From Thalassovita mediterranea (GTDB lineage Bacteria > Pseudomonadota > Alphaproteobacteria > Caulobacterales > Hyphomonadaceae): a DNA stretch of 64,000 bases. The notes under the pieces are model-generated. The model made no database searches and was not told the origin of the DNA. It was given only the letters and a program-made list of their open reading frames with translations. Position numbers and translations under genes: made by a program. The DNA is taken from assembly GCA_019448215.1 (NCBI GenBank), contig CP080408.1:1054001-1118000 (forward strand), read 5' to 3'. Positions within the stretch are counted from its first letter, which is position 1. Every line of letters begins with the position of its first letter. Below are positions 43,321 to 52,850 of this stretch, in pieces.

Positions 43321-45162
43321 ATGAGCGAGGCGACGAGCCAGATCAGCGATGACCGCCGCGAAACGCTGCCCGACCAGGGCGGCGCAGACCGGCCAAAGGC
43401 CCGGAGCGTGAAGCCACTGGCCCTGCTCTGGCCTTATGTGCGCAAGCACCTGACACTCGTTTTCGTCGCGCTCTTCTTCCTTGTCGTGTCCACCGTGGCG
43501 GCGCTGTCCATCCCATGGCTGTTCGGCCGTGCGGTCGATGCGGGCGCAGGCGGCGCAAATGGGGCCGCCCTTCTCGACACGATCGACCAGTATTTCCTCT
43601 ATGTCCTGCTCGCCGCTGTCCTGATGGGGATATTGAGCGCGCTTCGCTTCTATTTCGTCTCGCGCTTTGGTGAGCGCGTTGCCGCTGATCTTCGCACTGA
43701 CCTTTACGCCAAGCTGCTGAGCCTCGGGCCCCGCTTTCATGCGGGTATGCGCTCTGGTGAGAGCGTGTCGCGCCTGACCGCAGACGTCACCCTGATCGAA
43801 CAATTCCTCGGCTCGTCGGCATCGCTCGCGACCCGCACTATTCTCTCAACGACGGGCGCCATCGCCATGATGCTCGTCACCAACTGGAAGCTTGGCGGCA
43901 CACTCCTCCTGATGATCCCGCTTGCCATGCTGCCTGTCATGATCATAGGCCGCATCATCCGCGGTGCCTCCAACCGCGCCCAGTCACGTCTGGCCGATGC
44001 GGGCGCGCAGGCCTCAGAGGCGCTCGACGCGATCGAGCTGGTGCAAGCCTATGGACAGGAGCAGCGCCGCGAGAAGAGTTTCGCCGAAGCCGCAGAAGCT
44101 GTCTTTCAGGCCGCGCTGAAACGCATCACCGCCCGCGCGTTCATGATCCTGGCCGTCTCCATTATGCTGCTGGGCGGCATGGTCGGCATCCTCTGGCTCG
44201 GCGCCCGCGCCGTGGCGACCGGCCAGATGTCACCGGGTGAGCTGACGCAGATGATCCTTTATGCCTTCTATGCAGGCTCCGGCTTCGGCATGCTGGCAGA
44301 GGTCTGGGGTGAGGTCATGCGCGCAGCAGGCGCCAGCGACCGTGCCAGCGAGATCCTGCGCGAGACACCGGAAATCCTGCCCCCGCAGACCGCCCTGCCC
44401 ATCGCCCAATCCGTCCAAGGACATCTCATCTTTGATGCGGTGGACTTTTCCTACGGCACAGAAGACGCGCCCGCCCTCAAGAGCTTCAGCCTCGATGTTC
44501 AGCCGGGCGAATTCGTTGCCCTTGTCGGCCCGTCCGGCGCAGGCAAGTCGACCGTCTTCCGCCTCGCCCTTCGCCTGTTCGACCCGCAATCTGGCCACAT
44601 CACTGTAGATGGCGTCGAAGCCCCGGACACAGACCCCGCCCTCTGGCGCAGCCAGTTCGCCTATGCCCCGCAGGAGTCGGCCCTATTCACCGGGACTGCA
44701 CGCGAGAACATCGCCTTTGGCGCGCAGGGCGGCACAGCCCCTGACGACGAGCTGATCGACGCGGCCCGCATGGCTGAGGCCTGGCGCTTCCTTGAAGATC
44801 GCGGCGGCCTCGATGCAGACCTTGGCCAGAAAGGCCGCAGCCTCTCAGGCGGCCAGCGCCAACGCGTCGCCCTGGCCCGTGCGCTCGTCCGCCGCGCGCC
44901 GATCCTCCTGCTCGATGAGGCGACGTCTGCCCTCGACAGTGAAAGCGAAGGCCTCGTCCAGAAAGCCATTGCGGCCGCCGCCGAAGGGCGCACCACGCTC
45001 GTCATCGCGCACAGGCTCTCGACCATCCGGCGCGCCGACAGGATTATTGTCATGGAAGATGGCCGCATCGTCGAACAGGGCAGCCACGACGCGCTCGTCA
45101 AAAAAGGCGGGCTTTATGCCCGCCTCGCTGAAATGCAGTTTGCCGCCGAAGCCGCAGAATAA
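43321..45162 (+). CDS. ABC-type exporter, fused permease and ATPase
   Basis: About 613 residues. A six-helix transmembrane domain (about 45-330) precedes an ATPase domain with Walker A GPSGAGKST near 403, signature LSGGQRQR near 510 and Walker B ILLLDEATSALD near 530. This is the half-transporter layout of lipid, peptide or multidrug exporters (MsbA/LmrA-like); it should work as a homodimer. Substrate unknown. ATG 43321 has AAGGAAGG eight bases upstream; a start seven codons earlier is possible but less well placed. Confidence 0.93.
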   Translation: MSEATSQISDDRRETLPDQGGADRPKARSVKPLALLWPYVRKHLTLVFVALFFLVVSTVAALSIPWLFGRAVDAGAGGANGAALLDTIDQYFLYVLLAAVLMGILSALRFYFVSRFGERVAADLRTDLYAKLLSLGPRFHAGMRSGESVSRLTADVTLIEQFLGSSASLATRTILSTTGAIAMMLVTNWKLGGTLLLMIPLAMLPVMIIGRIIRGASNRAQSRLADAGAQASEALDAIELVQAYGQEQRREKSFAEAAEAVFQAALKRITARAFMILAVSIMLLGGMVGILWLGARAVATGQMSPGELTQMILYAFYAGSGFGMLAEVWGEVMRAAGASDRASEILRETPEILPPQTALPIAQSVQGHLIFDAVDFSYGTEDAPALKSFSLDVQPGEFVALVGPSGAGKSTVFRLALRLFDPQSGHITVDGVEAPDTDPALWRSQFAYAPQESALFTGTARENIAFGAQGGTAPDDELIDAARMAEAWRFLEDRGGLDADLGQKGRSLSGGQRQRVALARALVRRAPILLLDEATSALDSESEGLVQKAIAAAAEGRTTLVIAHRLSTIRRADRIIVMEDGRIVEQGSHDALVKKGGLYARLAEMQFAAEAAE

Positions 45163-45171
45163 GCGGTAAGA

Positions 45172-45984
45172 TCAGCCGCCCATGAAGGCCTTCGCCTTGC
45201 GCAGCCGCTCGCGCAGCTTTGGCATGAGAGGCTCATTGGTGGCGAGGATATTGCCGGTCTCCAGCACGTCGCCGCCATCGATTTCTTCGACATAGCCGCC
45301 TGCTTCACGCACCAGCACGATACCAGCAGCGATGTCCCAAGGCTTCAGGCCACGTTCCCAGAAACCATCGAAACGGCCCGCTGCGACCCAGGCAAGGTCC
45401 AGCGCGGCAGAGCCATTGCGGCGAAGACCTGCCGTCACTGGCGTCAGCGAACCAAGCTCACCGGCAAACAGGCGGTGCGCGTCAGCACCGCGTCCAACCC
45501 ATGGAGAGCCCATGGCGAGGACAGCTTCTTCGGTATTCTTGCGCGCCGCGACGATCAGCTTGCGCTGGTCGAGCCACGCCCCGCGGCCCGTCTCTGCCCA
45601 GAAGATCTCATTCTTGGCGACGTCATAGACGACACCTGCCAGCAGCTTGCCTTCACGCTCCAGGCCAATCGACACCGCATAGTGCGGCTGGCCGTGCAGG
45701 AAGTTCAGCGTGCCATCCAGCGGATCGACGATGAAACGGTTCGACTTGTCCGACCCCTCGACCAGGCCGCGCTCTTCCATCAGGAAGCCATAGCCCGGAC
45801 GTGCCTTTGTCAGGCTGTCATAGATGATCTGCTCGGCGCGGTGGTCGGCATTGGAAACGAAATCGGCAGGGCCCTTCTTGGACACTTGCAGGTTTTCGAC
45901 TTCCCCGAAATCGCGCGCAAGCGAGCGGCCCGCAGCACGGGCTGCGGCAATCATCACGGTTCCGACGGGAGAGGGTTTGGACAT
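45172..45984 (-). CDS. suhB: Inositol monophosphatase family protein (SuhB-like)
   Basis: 270 residues. Metal-binding motif VDPLDGTLNF near 87-96, preceded by the Glu in LMEERG, and the late WDIAAGIVLVREAGG, are the two IMPase signatures. Such enzymes dephosphorylate inositol or related sugar phosphates; SuhB also helps ribosome and antitermination complexes in E. coli. It follows efp by 13 bases on the same strand, an efp-suhB pairing common in alphaproteobacteria. Stops nine bases from the ABC gene. Confidence 0.93.
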   Translation of the reverse strand: MSKPSPVGTVMIAAARAAGRSLARDFGEVENLQVSKKGPADFVSNADHRAEQIIYDSLTKARPGYGFLMEERGLVEGSDKSNRFIVDPLDGTLNFLHGQPHYAVSIGLEREGKLLAGVVYDVAKNEIFWAETGRGAWLDQRKLIVAARKNTEEAVLAMGSPWVGRGADAHRLFAGELGSLTPVTAGLRRNGSAALDLAWVAAGRFDGFWERGLKPWDIAAGIVLVREAGGYVEEIDGGDVLETGNILATNEPLMPKLRERLRKAKAFMGG

Positions 45985-45997
45985 TCAGTAAGCCTGT

Positions 45998-46564
45998 CTA
46001 GTCAGCGCGTCTGAGATAGGTGGAGTCTTCGGTCTGAACGACGATGCGCTCGCCTTGGCCAACGAATGGCGGGACCAGGACGCGGATGCCGTTCTCGCAG
46101 GTCGCCGGCTTGAAGCTGTTGGCGGCCGTCTGGCCTTTCACGACCGGCTCGGTCTCTTCAATCGTCAGGATGACCTGATCCGGCAGCGAAATGCCGATCG
46201 GCTTGTCTTCGTAGAATTCGATGACAACGACCATCTCGCTCTGAAGGAAAGCTTCCTGCTCGCCGATGAAATCTTTCTGGATCTCGATCTGCTCAAAGGT
46301 TTCCTGATCCATGAAGGCGTGCGCCTCACCGGCATCATAGAGATACTGATAGTCTTTCTGCTCGAGACGGATCTTTTCGACCGTCTCCGAAGAGCGGAAG
46401 CGCTCATTCAGCTTGGATCCGTTGATCAGGTTGCGCAGTTCGACCTGATTGAAAGCGCCGCCCTTGCCGGGCTTCACTGCATTGGTCTTGACCGCGCGCC
46501 AGACGCTGCCCTGGTGTTCGATGACATTGCCCGGCTTGATTTCATTGCCATTGATCTTGGCCAT
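45998..46564 (-). CDS. efp: Translation elongation factor P
   Basis: 188 residues with the three EF-P beta-barrel domains. The loop [13 protein letters not shown] carries the Lys (about residue 34) that is beta-lysylated in many bacteria, and the C-terminal barrel ends in [20 protein letters not shown] relieves ribosome stalling at polyproline. No epmA/epmB gene lies in the window, so the modification cannot be inferred. First gene of efp-suhB. Confidence 0.97.
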   Translation of the reverse strand: MAKINGNEIKPGNVIEHQGSVWRAVKTNAVKPGKGGAFNQVELRNLINGSKLNERFRSSETVEKIRLEQKDYQYLYDAGEAHAFMDQETFEQIEIQKDFIGEQEAFLQSEMVVVIEFYEDKPIGISLPDQVILTIEETEPVVKGQTAANSFKPATCENGIRVLVPPFVGQGERIVVQTEDSTYLRRAD

Positions 46565-46699
46565 GCGCGAATTTCCTGTAAGTCGACGATGGGCGCGAGG
46601 TAGCCGCGAGAGCCGCCATGGTCAAGCTGACAAGGGCCGCTCCACTGGACACGAACGCCTGTCTCTGCTTGTTTCCGCCGCCTCAAACATGCCTTACGG

Positions 46700-46978
46700 A
46701 TGTCTCTCATGAACTGGTTGTCGAATTTCCTGAGCTTTGAAAAGCCGCTGGGTGAGCTGCTCACCCGCCTGCTCTTCTACCTGTTCATCATCTTCATCCT
46801 GTGGCGCGGTGTGGAGACGCTTGTCTTCTATCTCACCTATTTCGGTGAGAACTTTGGCATGGCCCTCTGGGGCATCCTGAAGACCCCGGTGGTCGTCATT
46901 GTTCAGCTCCTGATGTTGCGCGTGTTCACTGAAGCCGTTCTGGCCGTCCTCCGCCTCGACAAGTCGCACGAAGAGTAA
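46700..46978 (+). CDS. Small membrane protein, unknown function
   Basis: 92 residues. Two hydrophobic segments (about 22-47 and 58-82) flank a short loop, and the C-terminus is charged (LRLDKSHEE). ATG at 46700 is used, with ATG 46709 as the alternative. Base use matches neighbours and the protein reads as a plausible small inner-membrane protein, but I do not recognise the family. It is divergent from efp and convergent with thiE. Confidence 0.65.
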   Translation: MSLMNWLSNFLSFEKPLGELLTRLLFYLFIIFILWRGVETLVFYLTYFGENFGMALWGILKTPVVVIVQLLMLRVFTEAVLAVLRLDKSHEE

Positions 46979-47011
46979 AGTCGAAGGATAGAGCGCCTCG
47001 CGCCCCCAGCC

Positions 47012-47677
47012 CTAAAACTCGGCAGCCGCCTCATCCAGTGCGGCATTGAACGCCCGCACCGCCGCGGCTGGCCCGTCCGGATGCGCCCAAACGCCTGCGC
47101 TCACAGCCAGAAAGTCAGCGCCCGCCAGTGACAGCGCTTTCGCTCGTTCCGGCGTGATCCCGCCAATCGCGACGCAGGGCAATTCCATCACGGCCTGCCA
47201 CCAGGTCAGAAGATCGGTATCCGCAGGCACCGTGTCGGCCTTGGTCTCGCTCGGGAAGAAGGCCCCGAAGGCGACATAGTCGGCGCCCTGCTCGCCTGCT
47301 TCCATGGCGACATGGCGCGAGTCCTTGGCCGTCGCGCCAATGATCGGCTGCTTGCCGAGCCGCTTGCGTGCCTCTTTCACCTGCATGTCGAGATGTCCCA
47401 GATGCACCCCGTCCGCGCCGACCCGTGCGCAGACATCGACACTGTCATTGATGATCAGCGCGACGTCATTGGCGCGGCACACCGGCAGCAGCGCGCGGGC
47501 CAAGGCTTCAGTAGCGGCTTCATCCACCATGCCGTCCGGCTTGATCCGCACCTGCAGGCAGGCGATATCGCCGCCCTCCAGTGCGCCCTCAAACGTTTTC
47601 ACGAAGGCGTCCACGTCCGGAACACTGGACGGCGTGATGAGGTAAAGGCGCGTGCGCTCGCGTTTGATATCGGTCAT
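47012..47677 (-). CDS. thiE: Thiamine-phosphate synthase ThiE
   Basis: 221 residues, TIM barrel. ALIINDSVDVCARVGADGVHLGH contains the metal and pyrophosphate-binding strand, GATAKDSRH the next loop, DYVAFGAFFPS the strand that follows, and VAIGGITPERAKAL the final phosphate site. It joins HMP-pyrophosphate and thiazole phosphate in thiamine synthesis. The usual GQED after VHLG is changed to GHLD, as in a subset of alphaproteobacterial enzymes (from memory). No TPP riboswitch is visible in the 57 bases upstream. Confidence 0.87.
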   Translation of the reverse strand: MTDIKRERTRLYLITPSSVPDVDAFVKTFEGALEGGDIACLQVRIKPDGMVDEAATEALARALLPVCRANDVALIINDSVDVCARVGADGVHLGHLDMQVKEARKRLGKQPIIGATAKDSRHVAMEAGEQGADYVAFGAFFPSETKADTVPADTDLLTWWQAVMELPCVAIGGITPERAKALSLAGADFLAVSAGVWAHPDGPAAAVRAFNAALDEAAAEF

Positions 47678-47734
47678 GGCCGCCTAGGTAGCGCCTTCGC
47701 TTCCCCGCGCAAAGCCTGCCAGGCTGCAGCCGAC

Positions 47735-48520
47735 CTAGCTAAAGTCAGGCGTAAAACGGATATTGTCCTTCTCCAGCCCCTTCAGGACGACATCGAGGCC
47801 GCCCGACTTGATCATCCATTCCAGACGGTGGTCCCGGTATTCACGTTTGAACAGCCCCGCTTCGACCGCGCCGCTGACATCCTGCATGCCGGAAATGCTG
47901 TCGACTGCTTCCTGCGCCGATGTCGAGACGCTTGAGCGGCCCATGGCCCGCTTGTGCCAGGCTTCGAGCTTGCTGCCCTTTGGCGGGCTGAAGCCTGAGC
48001 CGGCAGATCCGTTGATATAAGGCACGACAGAAAGGTCGCCCCAGCCGAAATTGTCGCCATTGAACCACTCGCGCTCGCCCAGCTCCCGCTCCAGCCAGGC
48101 ATGAAGCCCGGCGATCTGCTCGCCCGCGCGCGCCATGATCCGGTCTTTCAACTCACCCGTCGCCCGCTTGAAATTGTTGAGCTCACCAAGGCCCCAATTG
48201 ATCGGCTCATAGTGGCAGTCCATCACATCCTCGATGAGGCGGACGCGGGCCCGCTCCAGCGGCAACTTCGGCAGCATGGGCGGGGTCGGCCACTTGTCCT
48301 CGATATATTCGAGAATGATGGTGGAATCGAAGATTGCCGCATCGCCGTCGCGCAGGAAGGGCACCTCGCCGCGTGGATTGCCCTTCATGAAATCGTCAGG
48401 AGTAGAGCCTGTCCCGATCCCGGCAGGCAGACGCGTTTCGAACTCGATCCCTTTTTCACGCAGGGAGATTTTGACCTTCTGCGCATAGGGCGAGAGCGGG
48501 TGTTCGTAGACGATGAGCAT
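47735..48520 (-). CDS. Glutathione S-transferase family protein
   Basis: 261 residues. N-terminal thioredoxin-like domain with EHPLSPYAQKVKISLREKG and NPRGEVPFLRDGDAAIFDSTIILEY, the last containing the glutathione-gamma-glutamyl Ser. A helical C-terminal domain follows, with DNFGWGDLSVVPYI. The active-site residue is probably the Ser of LSPY. Several GSTs of this type act on xenobiotics or as lyases; the substrate is unknown. The C-terminal extension after residue 215 is longer than in most GSTs. Confidence 0.87.
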   Translation of the reverse strand: MLIVYEHPLSPYAQKVKISLREKGIEFETRLPAGIGTGSTPDDFMKGNPRGEVPFLRDGDAAIFDSTIILEYIEDKWPTPPMLPKLPLERARVRLIEDVMDCHYEPINWGLGELNNFKRATGELKDRIMARAGEQIAGLHAWLERELGEREWFNGDNFGWGDLSVVPYINGSAGSGFSPPKGSKLEAWHKRAMGRSSVSTSAQEAVDSISGMQDVSGAVEAGLFKREYRDHRLEWMIKSGGLDVVLKGLEKDNIRFTPDFS

Positions 48521-48585
48521 GTGCGGCGGCCTCCATTAATTGTGTTGTGCACAATGGACCGGCCCTGGCCCCACGGAAGGCAAGC

Positions 48586-48816
48586 CTAATTTCGTTTCAG
48601 CACGCGTTTTGTACTCGCCGGAAACTTCTCGAGCGATGCGCCTGTTCGCAATGGGCGCCGGGAGAAGTCGCCTCCGCAATTAGGGCAGACATTATGGTGG
48701 ACCGTAGCGGCGCAATCCTCGCAGAAGGTGCACTCGAATGAGCAGATCACCGCGCCAGCCTCATCAGCGGGCAGGTCCCTGTCGCAGGTCTCGCAATTGG
48801 GGCGCATCTCAAGCAT
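48586..48816 (-). CDS. DUF1272 zinc-ribbon protein
   Basis: About 76 residues. MLEMRPNCETCDRDLP, then CSFECTFCEDC and CPNCGGDF, supply seven or more cysteines that probably bind two zinc ions. The pattern is that of DUF1272. Function unknown. The start ATG 48816 gives the conserved opening; the seven codons before it are not needed. It lies downstream of the aldolase terminator, so it probably has its own promoter. Confidence 0.85.
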   Translation of the reverse strand: MLEMRPNCETCDRDLPADEAGAVICSFECTFCEDCAATVHHNVCPNCGGDFSRRPLRTGASLEKFPASTKRVLKRN

Positions 48817-48837
48817 GGTCCATCCTATCCCCGGCAC

Positions 48838-48868
48838 AAAAAAGGCGCCACCTCGCGGTAGCGCCTTT
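48838..48868 (-). terminator. Rho-independent terminator after the class I aldolase gene
   Basis: On the minus strand a stem starting AAAGGCGC closes through ACC-GCGA-GGT (a GNRA tetraloop) to GCGCCTTT and continues as further Ts to give six in all. It lies 23 bases after the aldolase stop and overlaps the 5' side of the DUF1272 gene's promoter region. Confidence 0.9.
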
Positions 48869-48890
48869 CAATTCAGATAGCGTCCGCCGC

Positions 48891-49784
48891 CTAGCCGGCG
48901 CGCGAGGCCTCACAGATATTGTCGATGGAGTCGCCGAGCTTCGCATTGAAGTCGTCGTCCGACTGCGCAATTGACAGGCCTTCGGTGAGCGCACGCGAGA
49001 AGCTTGCGATCATGCCGGTATTCTTCGACAGGCGCTCACATGCCTCTTCGCGGGAATAGCCGCCCGACAGTGCGACAACGCGCATGACTTTCGGGTGGTC
49101 GACCAGCGGCTTGTAGAGGTTGGTCTCTTCCGGAAGCGTCAGCTTCAGCATGACTTCCTCACCCTCTGGCAGCTTGTCGAGCTCCTTGGTGATCTCTTCG
49201 AGCAGGATCTGCTCGGCTTCTGCCTTGTCAGCGATTGTGATCGTCACTTCCGGCTCGATGATTGGCACGAGACCGTGGCCGAGGATCTGCTTGCCGACTT
49301 CGAACTGCTGCTGCACGACGGCGGCGATGCCGTCACGGTTCGCGGCATTGATGACAGAACGCATCTTGGTGCCGAAGATGCCCTTGTTCACGGCGCGTTT
49401 CAGAAGCTCGTCGAGACCCGGCATCGGCTTCATGACCTGCACGCCGTCTTTCTCATCGGCGAGGCCCTTGTCGACCTTCAGGAATGGTACGACGCTGCAG
49501 TCTTCCCAGAGATACTGGGCCGTTGGCTTGCCTTCAATCTCGCCGTCCATCGTCTTTTCGAAGAGGATGGCACCCATCACCTTGTCGCCATTGAACGCTG
49601 GTGCGGTGATGATGCGGGCACGCATGTCGTGGACGAGCGCGAACATCTCGTCATCATTGGTGTAGGCGCTTTCTTCGACGCCATAGAGACGCAGCGCCTT
49701 CGGCGTGGAGCCGCCCGACTGGTCCAGTGCTGCGATAAAGCCGTCTTTCGTGGCGGCCTGTTTTCTCATCTCTGCGTTCGGCAT
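48891..49784 (-). CDS. fda: Class I fructose-bisphosphate aldolase
   Basis: About 297 residues, with [26 protein letters not shown] at the start, typical of class I (Schiff-base) bacterial aldolases. The active-site Lys is probably in [12 protein letters not shown] near residue 220, with a second Lys in FLKVDKG near 115. It cleaves fructose-1,6-bisphosphate to triose phosphates. ATG 49784 was chosen because the upstream extension is arginine-rich and unrelated to the family. Last gene of gap-pgk-fda; a clear terminator follows. Confidence 0.93.
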   Translation of the reverse strand: MPNAEMRKQAATKDGFIAALDQSGGSTPKALRLYGVEESAYTNDDEMFALVHDMRARIITAPAFNGDKVMGAILFEKTMDGEIEGKPTAQYLWEDCSVVPFLKVDKGLADEKDGVQVMKPMPGLDELLKRAVNKGIFGTKMRSVINAANRDGIAAVVQQQFEVGKQILGHGLVPIIEPEVTITIADKAEAEQILLEEITKELDKLPEGEEVMLKLTLPEETNLYKPLVDHPKVMRVVALSGGYSREEACERLSKNTGMIASFSRALTEGLSIAQSDDDFNAKLGDSIDNICEASRAG

Positions 49785-49818
49785 GTGGTGCGGTCCTCTT
49801 CCCCGTCGTGCAATCTTG

Positions 49819-51027
49819 TCAGTTCTGGCTTGTCTTGAGCGCCTCGACGCCCGGCAGCGGCTTGCCTTCCATCCATTCCAGGAAGGCCCCGCCAGCGGTC
49901 GAGACGAAGGTGAAATCGTCGGCAACGCCTGCATGGTTGAGCGCAGCGACCGTATCGCCGCCGCCTGCAACGGCAGTCAGGTCGCCATCGCGGCAACGGC
50001 TTGCCGCAGCCCGTGCAGCTTCGACCGTCGCCTTGTCGAACGGCGTCGTCTCGAATGCACCGAGCGGACCGTTCCAGACCAGCGTCTTTGCCGCGTCCAT
50101 GGCGATCGCAAGAATGCCGACCGATTGCGGCCCGGCATCAAGGATCATTTCATTGTCAGCGACTTCGCCGGTCGAGCAGATGCGGTGGTCGGCGTTCGCG
50201 GCGAACTCCTTCGCCACAACGACATCCTGCGGCAGGATGATGTCGCATCCGGCCGCGGCAGCATTCTTCTCGATCTCACGGCACGTATCGGTGAGGTCAT
50301 GCTCACAGAGCGACTTGCCGACCGAATGGCCGCGTGCCGCGAGGAAAGTGTTCGCCATACCGCCGCCAATGGCGAGCGCATCGACCTTGGAGACGAGGTT
50401 CTTCAGAAGGTCGATCTTGGAAGAGACCTTCGCCCCGCCGACAACAGCCAGCACAGGACGCTCCGGGCTGCCCAGCGCAGCTTCCAGCGCATCGAGCTCA
50501 CGTTCCATCGACTTGCCCGCATAGGCCGGCAGGCGCTGCGCCAGTCCCTCGGTGGAGACGTGTGCGCGGTGCGCCGCAGAGAAGGCATCGTTGACATAGA
50601 TATCGCCAAGCTTCGCCATCTCATCAGCCAGCGCGTCGTCATTCTTGGTCTCACCCGGCTTGAAACGGGTGTTTTCCAGAAGCACGACACCGCCTTGCTG
50701 AATGGAGGCAAGCGCGTTGGACGCCGCCTCACCCACGCAATCGCTGGCGAACGCGACAGGCGCGCCCAGCACGCCCCCGAAGGCTTCGGCAACAGGCTTG
50801 AGGCTCAGCTCAGGCTTCACCTCGCCCTTCGGACGGCCAAAGTGCGCCAGCAGCGCGACCTTCGCCCCCTTGTTCATGAGGTACTGTACGGTCGGCAGGG
50901 CTGCGCGCAGCCGCGTATCGTCAGTCACCTCACCGGCATCGTTGACCGGCACATTGAAATCGACGCGGACAAGCGCCGTTTTCAGGGCAAGATCCTCGAC
51001 ATCCTCGATCCGTCTGAAGTCGGACAT
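49819..51027 (-). CDS. pgk: Phosphoglycerate kinase
   Basis: 402 residues. [10 protein letters not shown] near the N-terminus is the substrate signature, [13 protein letters not shown] the phosphoglycerate-binding loop, [11 protein letters not shown] the hinge region and [11 protein letters not shown] the C-terminal nucleotide loop. It makes ATP from 1,3-bisphosphoglycerate, or the reverse in gluconeogenesis. It lies between gap (27 bases) and the aldolase gene (34 bases) on the same strand, so the three are an operon. Confidence 0.97.
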   Translation of the reverse strand: MSDFRRIEDVEDLALKTALVRVDFNVPVNDAGEVTDDTRLRAALPTVQYLMNKGAKVALLAHFGRPKGEVKPELSLKPVAEAFGGVLGAPVAFASDCVGEAASNALASIQQGGVVLLENTRFKPGETKNDDALADEMAKLGDIYVNDAFSAAHRAHVSTEGLAQRLPAYAGKSMERELDALEAALGSPERPVLAVVGGAKVSSKIDLLKNLVSKVDALAIGGGMANTFLAARGHSVGKSLCEHDLTDTCREIEKNAAAAGCDIILPQDVVVAKEFAANADHRICSTGEVADNEMILDAGPQSVGILAIAMDAAKTLVWNGPLGAFETTPFDKATVEAARAAASRCRDGDLTAVAGGGDTVAALNHAGVADDFTFVSTAGGAFLEWMEGKPLPGVEALKTSQN

Positions 51028-51054
51028 GGGGACGCTCCTTGTCTGGTAGCTAGA

Positions 51055-52062
51055 CTAGAGGAATTTCGACATCGCGATGGCGGTATCGCTCATGCGCGTG
51101 GAGAAACCCCATTCATTGTCGTACCAGGACAACACGGAAACGAGGTTTCCGTCCATAACCTTGGTCTGGTCCATGTGGAAAACAGACGAGTGCGGGTTGT
51201 GGTTGAAGTCGATCGAGACGTTTGGCGCATCGGTATAGCCAAGAACGCCTTTCAGCGGGCCGTCAGCAGCCTTGCGGATCGCGTCATTGATCTCTTCGAC
51301 GGTCGTGTCGCGCTTGGCGAGGAACTTCAGGTCAACGACCGAGACGTTCGGGGTCGGCACGCGCATCGCGAAGCCGTCGAGCTTGCCGTTCAGTTCCGGC
51401 AGGACGAGGCCGACAGCCTTGGCAGCGCCGGTTGAGGTCGGGATCATCGACATCGCAGCCGCGCGGCCGCGATAGAGGTCCTTGTGCATCGCATCCAGCG
51501 TCGGCTGGTCACCGGTATAGGAATGAATCGTGGTCATGATCCCCTTGTCGATACCGATCGTGTCGTTCAGCACTTTTGCGACAGGTGACAGGCAGTTAGT
51601 CGTGCACGATGCGTTGGAGACGATGAGGTCGTCCTTCGTCAGCGTGTCATGGTTGACGCCGTACACGATGGTCTTGTCGGCACCGGTCGCAGGCGCCGAA
51701 ACGAGCACGCGCTTTGCACCGGCTTCAAGGTGAAGGGCAGCCTTCTCCTTGGCGGTGAAGATGCCCGTACATTCCATGGCGATATCGACGCCATTTTCCT
51801 TGTGCGGCAGGTCTTTCGGGTCGCGGATCGCCGTCACCTTGAAGGACTGGCCGCCAACCTTGATCGTGTCGCCATCGACAGAGACGTCCATCGGCAGCGT
51901 GCCGTGAATGGAGTCGTATTTCAGAAGGTGCGCATTGGTCTCGACAGGACCGAGGTCGTTGATCGAGACGATCTCGATATCGTCACGTCCATGCTCGAGG
52001 ATCGAACGCAGTACATTCCGGCCAATCCGGCCAAATCCGTTGATGGCTACACGAACTGCCAT
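51055..52062 (-). CDS. gap: Glyceraldehyde-3-phosphate dehydrogenase
   Basis: About 335 residues. [13 protein letters not shown] opens the Rossmann fold and [12 protein letters not shown] near residue 152 carries the catalytic Cys. The residue after the second strand (SINDLG, Asp at 34) predicts NAD preference. Start ATG 52062 gives the conserved [21 protein letters not shown] lies seven bases before it. The 241-base gap upstream, which contains a weak GC hairpin but no gene, probably holds the promoter for gap-pgk-fda. Confidence 0.97.
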   Translation of the reverse strand: MAVRVAINGFGRIGRNVLRSILEHGRDDIEIVSINDLGPVETNAHLLKYDSIHGTLPMDVSVDGDTIKVGGQSFKVTAIRDPKDLPHKENGVDIAMECTGIFTAKEKAALHLEAGAKRVLVSAPATGADKTIVYGVNHDTLTKDDLIVSNASCTTNCLSPVAKVLNDTIGIDKGIMTTIHSYTGDQPTLDAMHKDLYRGRAAAMSMIPTSTGAAKAVGLVLPELNGKLDGFAMRVPTPNVSVVDLKFLAKRDTTVEEINDAIRKAADGPLKGVLGYTDAPNVSIDFNHNPHSSVFHMDQTKVMDGNLVSVLSWYDNEWGFSTRMSDTAIAMSKFL

Positions 52063-52303
52063 ATTGTCTTCTCCATTCCGGTAAAACTCAAAGGCTGAAA
52101 GCCCATAACTCTTGACGCCGGGGTTTAGCTGTCTCCATCGGCGGCGTCCAGCATGACACAGCCCAGAACCGTCGATCTGACGCACAGAAATGCAGGAAAA
52201 ACGGCTCTTTACGCCTCGTCAGCGGATCTGAAGCCCCAAAGCGGGGTGTAGATTGACCCTTATCTCACACTCGGCAAACACGCGCTGCCACCCGTCGAAT
52301 CGA

Positions 52304-52777
52304 CTAGCCGCGAGGCTCTGCCCCGCCCGCTTCGGTTTCAAACAGGCTGATGCCCTGACCCCGCAGCAGGCGCACGACCATATAGGCAAGCAGGCCAACC
52401 GGCCCGAACAGGAAGCTCGCAATCATGCAGGGCGCGGCAATCACATGCGGGATGTTCCGGCGCGGTGCATCGCGCCCGATCCAGGCGCCCACGAACAGGT
52501 CGAAGACAAGGTAATGCGTCCAGCCGACGATCACCCCGTTCGGATGGTCGAACAGTGTCGAGATCGCTGCAATGGACTCCATTCCGGCGCCCTCGGCCGA
52601 CTGGCCAAAGAACATCGAGGCAAGAAGGCAGACCGTATAGAGCGCGCCATAGGCCAGCGGATAGATGCCCGAATGCACGACCAGCGCAGTCGTACGCCAA
52701 CGCGGCGCAAACAGCAGCAGAAGCCAGGCTGGCACCACCACGGCATTGATCAGCACATATAGCAGGTTCCAGTCCAT
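52304..52777 (-). CDS. ABA4-like (DUF4281) membrane protein
   Basis: 157 residues with four membrane helices. YVLINAVVVPAWLLLLFAPRW, then WTHYLVFDLFVGAWIGRD and CMIASFLFGPVGLLAYMVVR, are the blocks of the ABA4/DUF4281 family. The plant member is required for neoxanthin synthesis; bacterial members are uncharacterised, often near carotenoid or membrane genes. None is nearby here. It sits between tkt and gap on their strand. Confidence 0.88.
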   Translation of the reverse strand: MDWNLLYVLINAVVVPAWLLLLFAPRWRTTALVVHSGIYPLAYGALYTVCLLASMFFGQSAEGAGMESIAAISTLFDHPNGVIVGWTHYLVFDLFVGAWIGRDAPRRNIPHVIAAPCMIASFLFGPVGLLAYMVVRLLRGQGISLFETEAGGAEPRG

Positions 52778-52850
52778 CAGCGGCCTCCCTCAACCCAAGC
52801 TGGGGACGGTCTAGATGAATTCTGGTGCCGCCTCCAGCCTTGGCGCGCGA

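Noticed and set aside
43058-43803. Continuation of a long minus-strand frame (from 43803) across the ABC exporter and rpmE
   Set aside because: Overlaps two real genes; sequence has no domain and the ABC gene is unambiguous.
47678-47734. TPP riboswitch before thiE
   Set aside because: The 57-base gap is too short and shows none of the CTGAGA / ACCTGATCTGG landmarks.
49705-51435. A 576-codon open frame opposite aldolase, pgk and gap
   Set aside because: Spans three genes antisense and continues through their boundaries only because stop codons are rare in GC-rich DNA.
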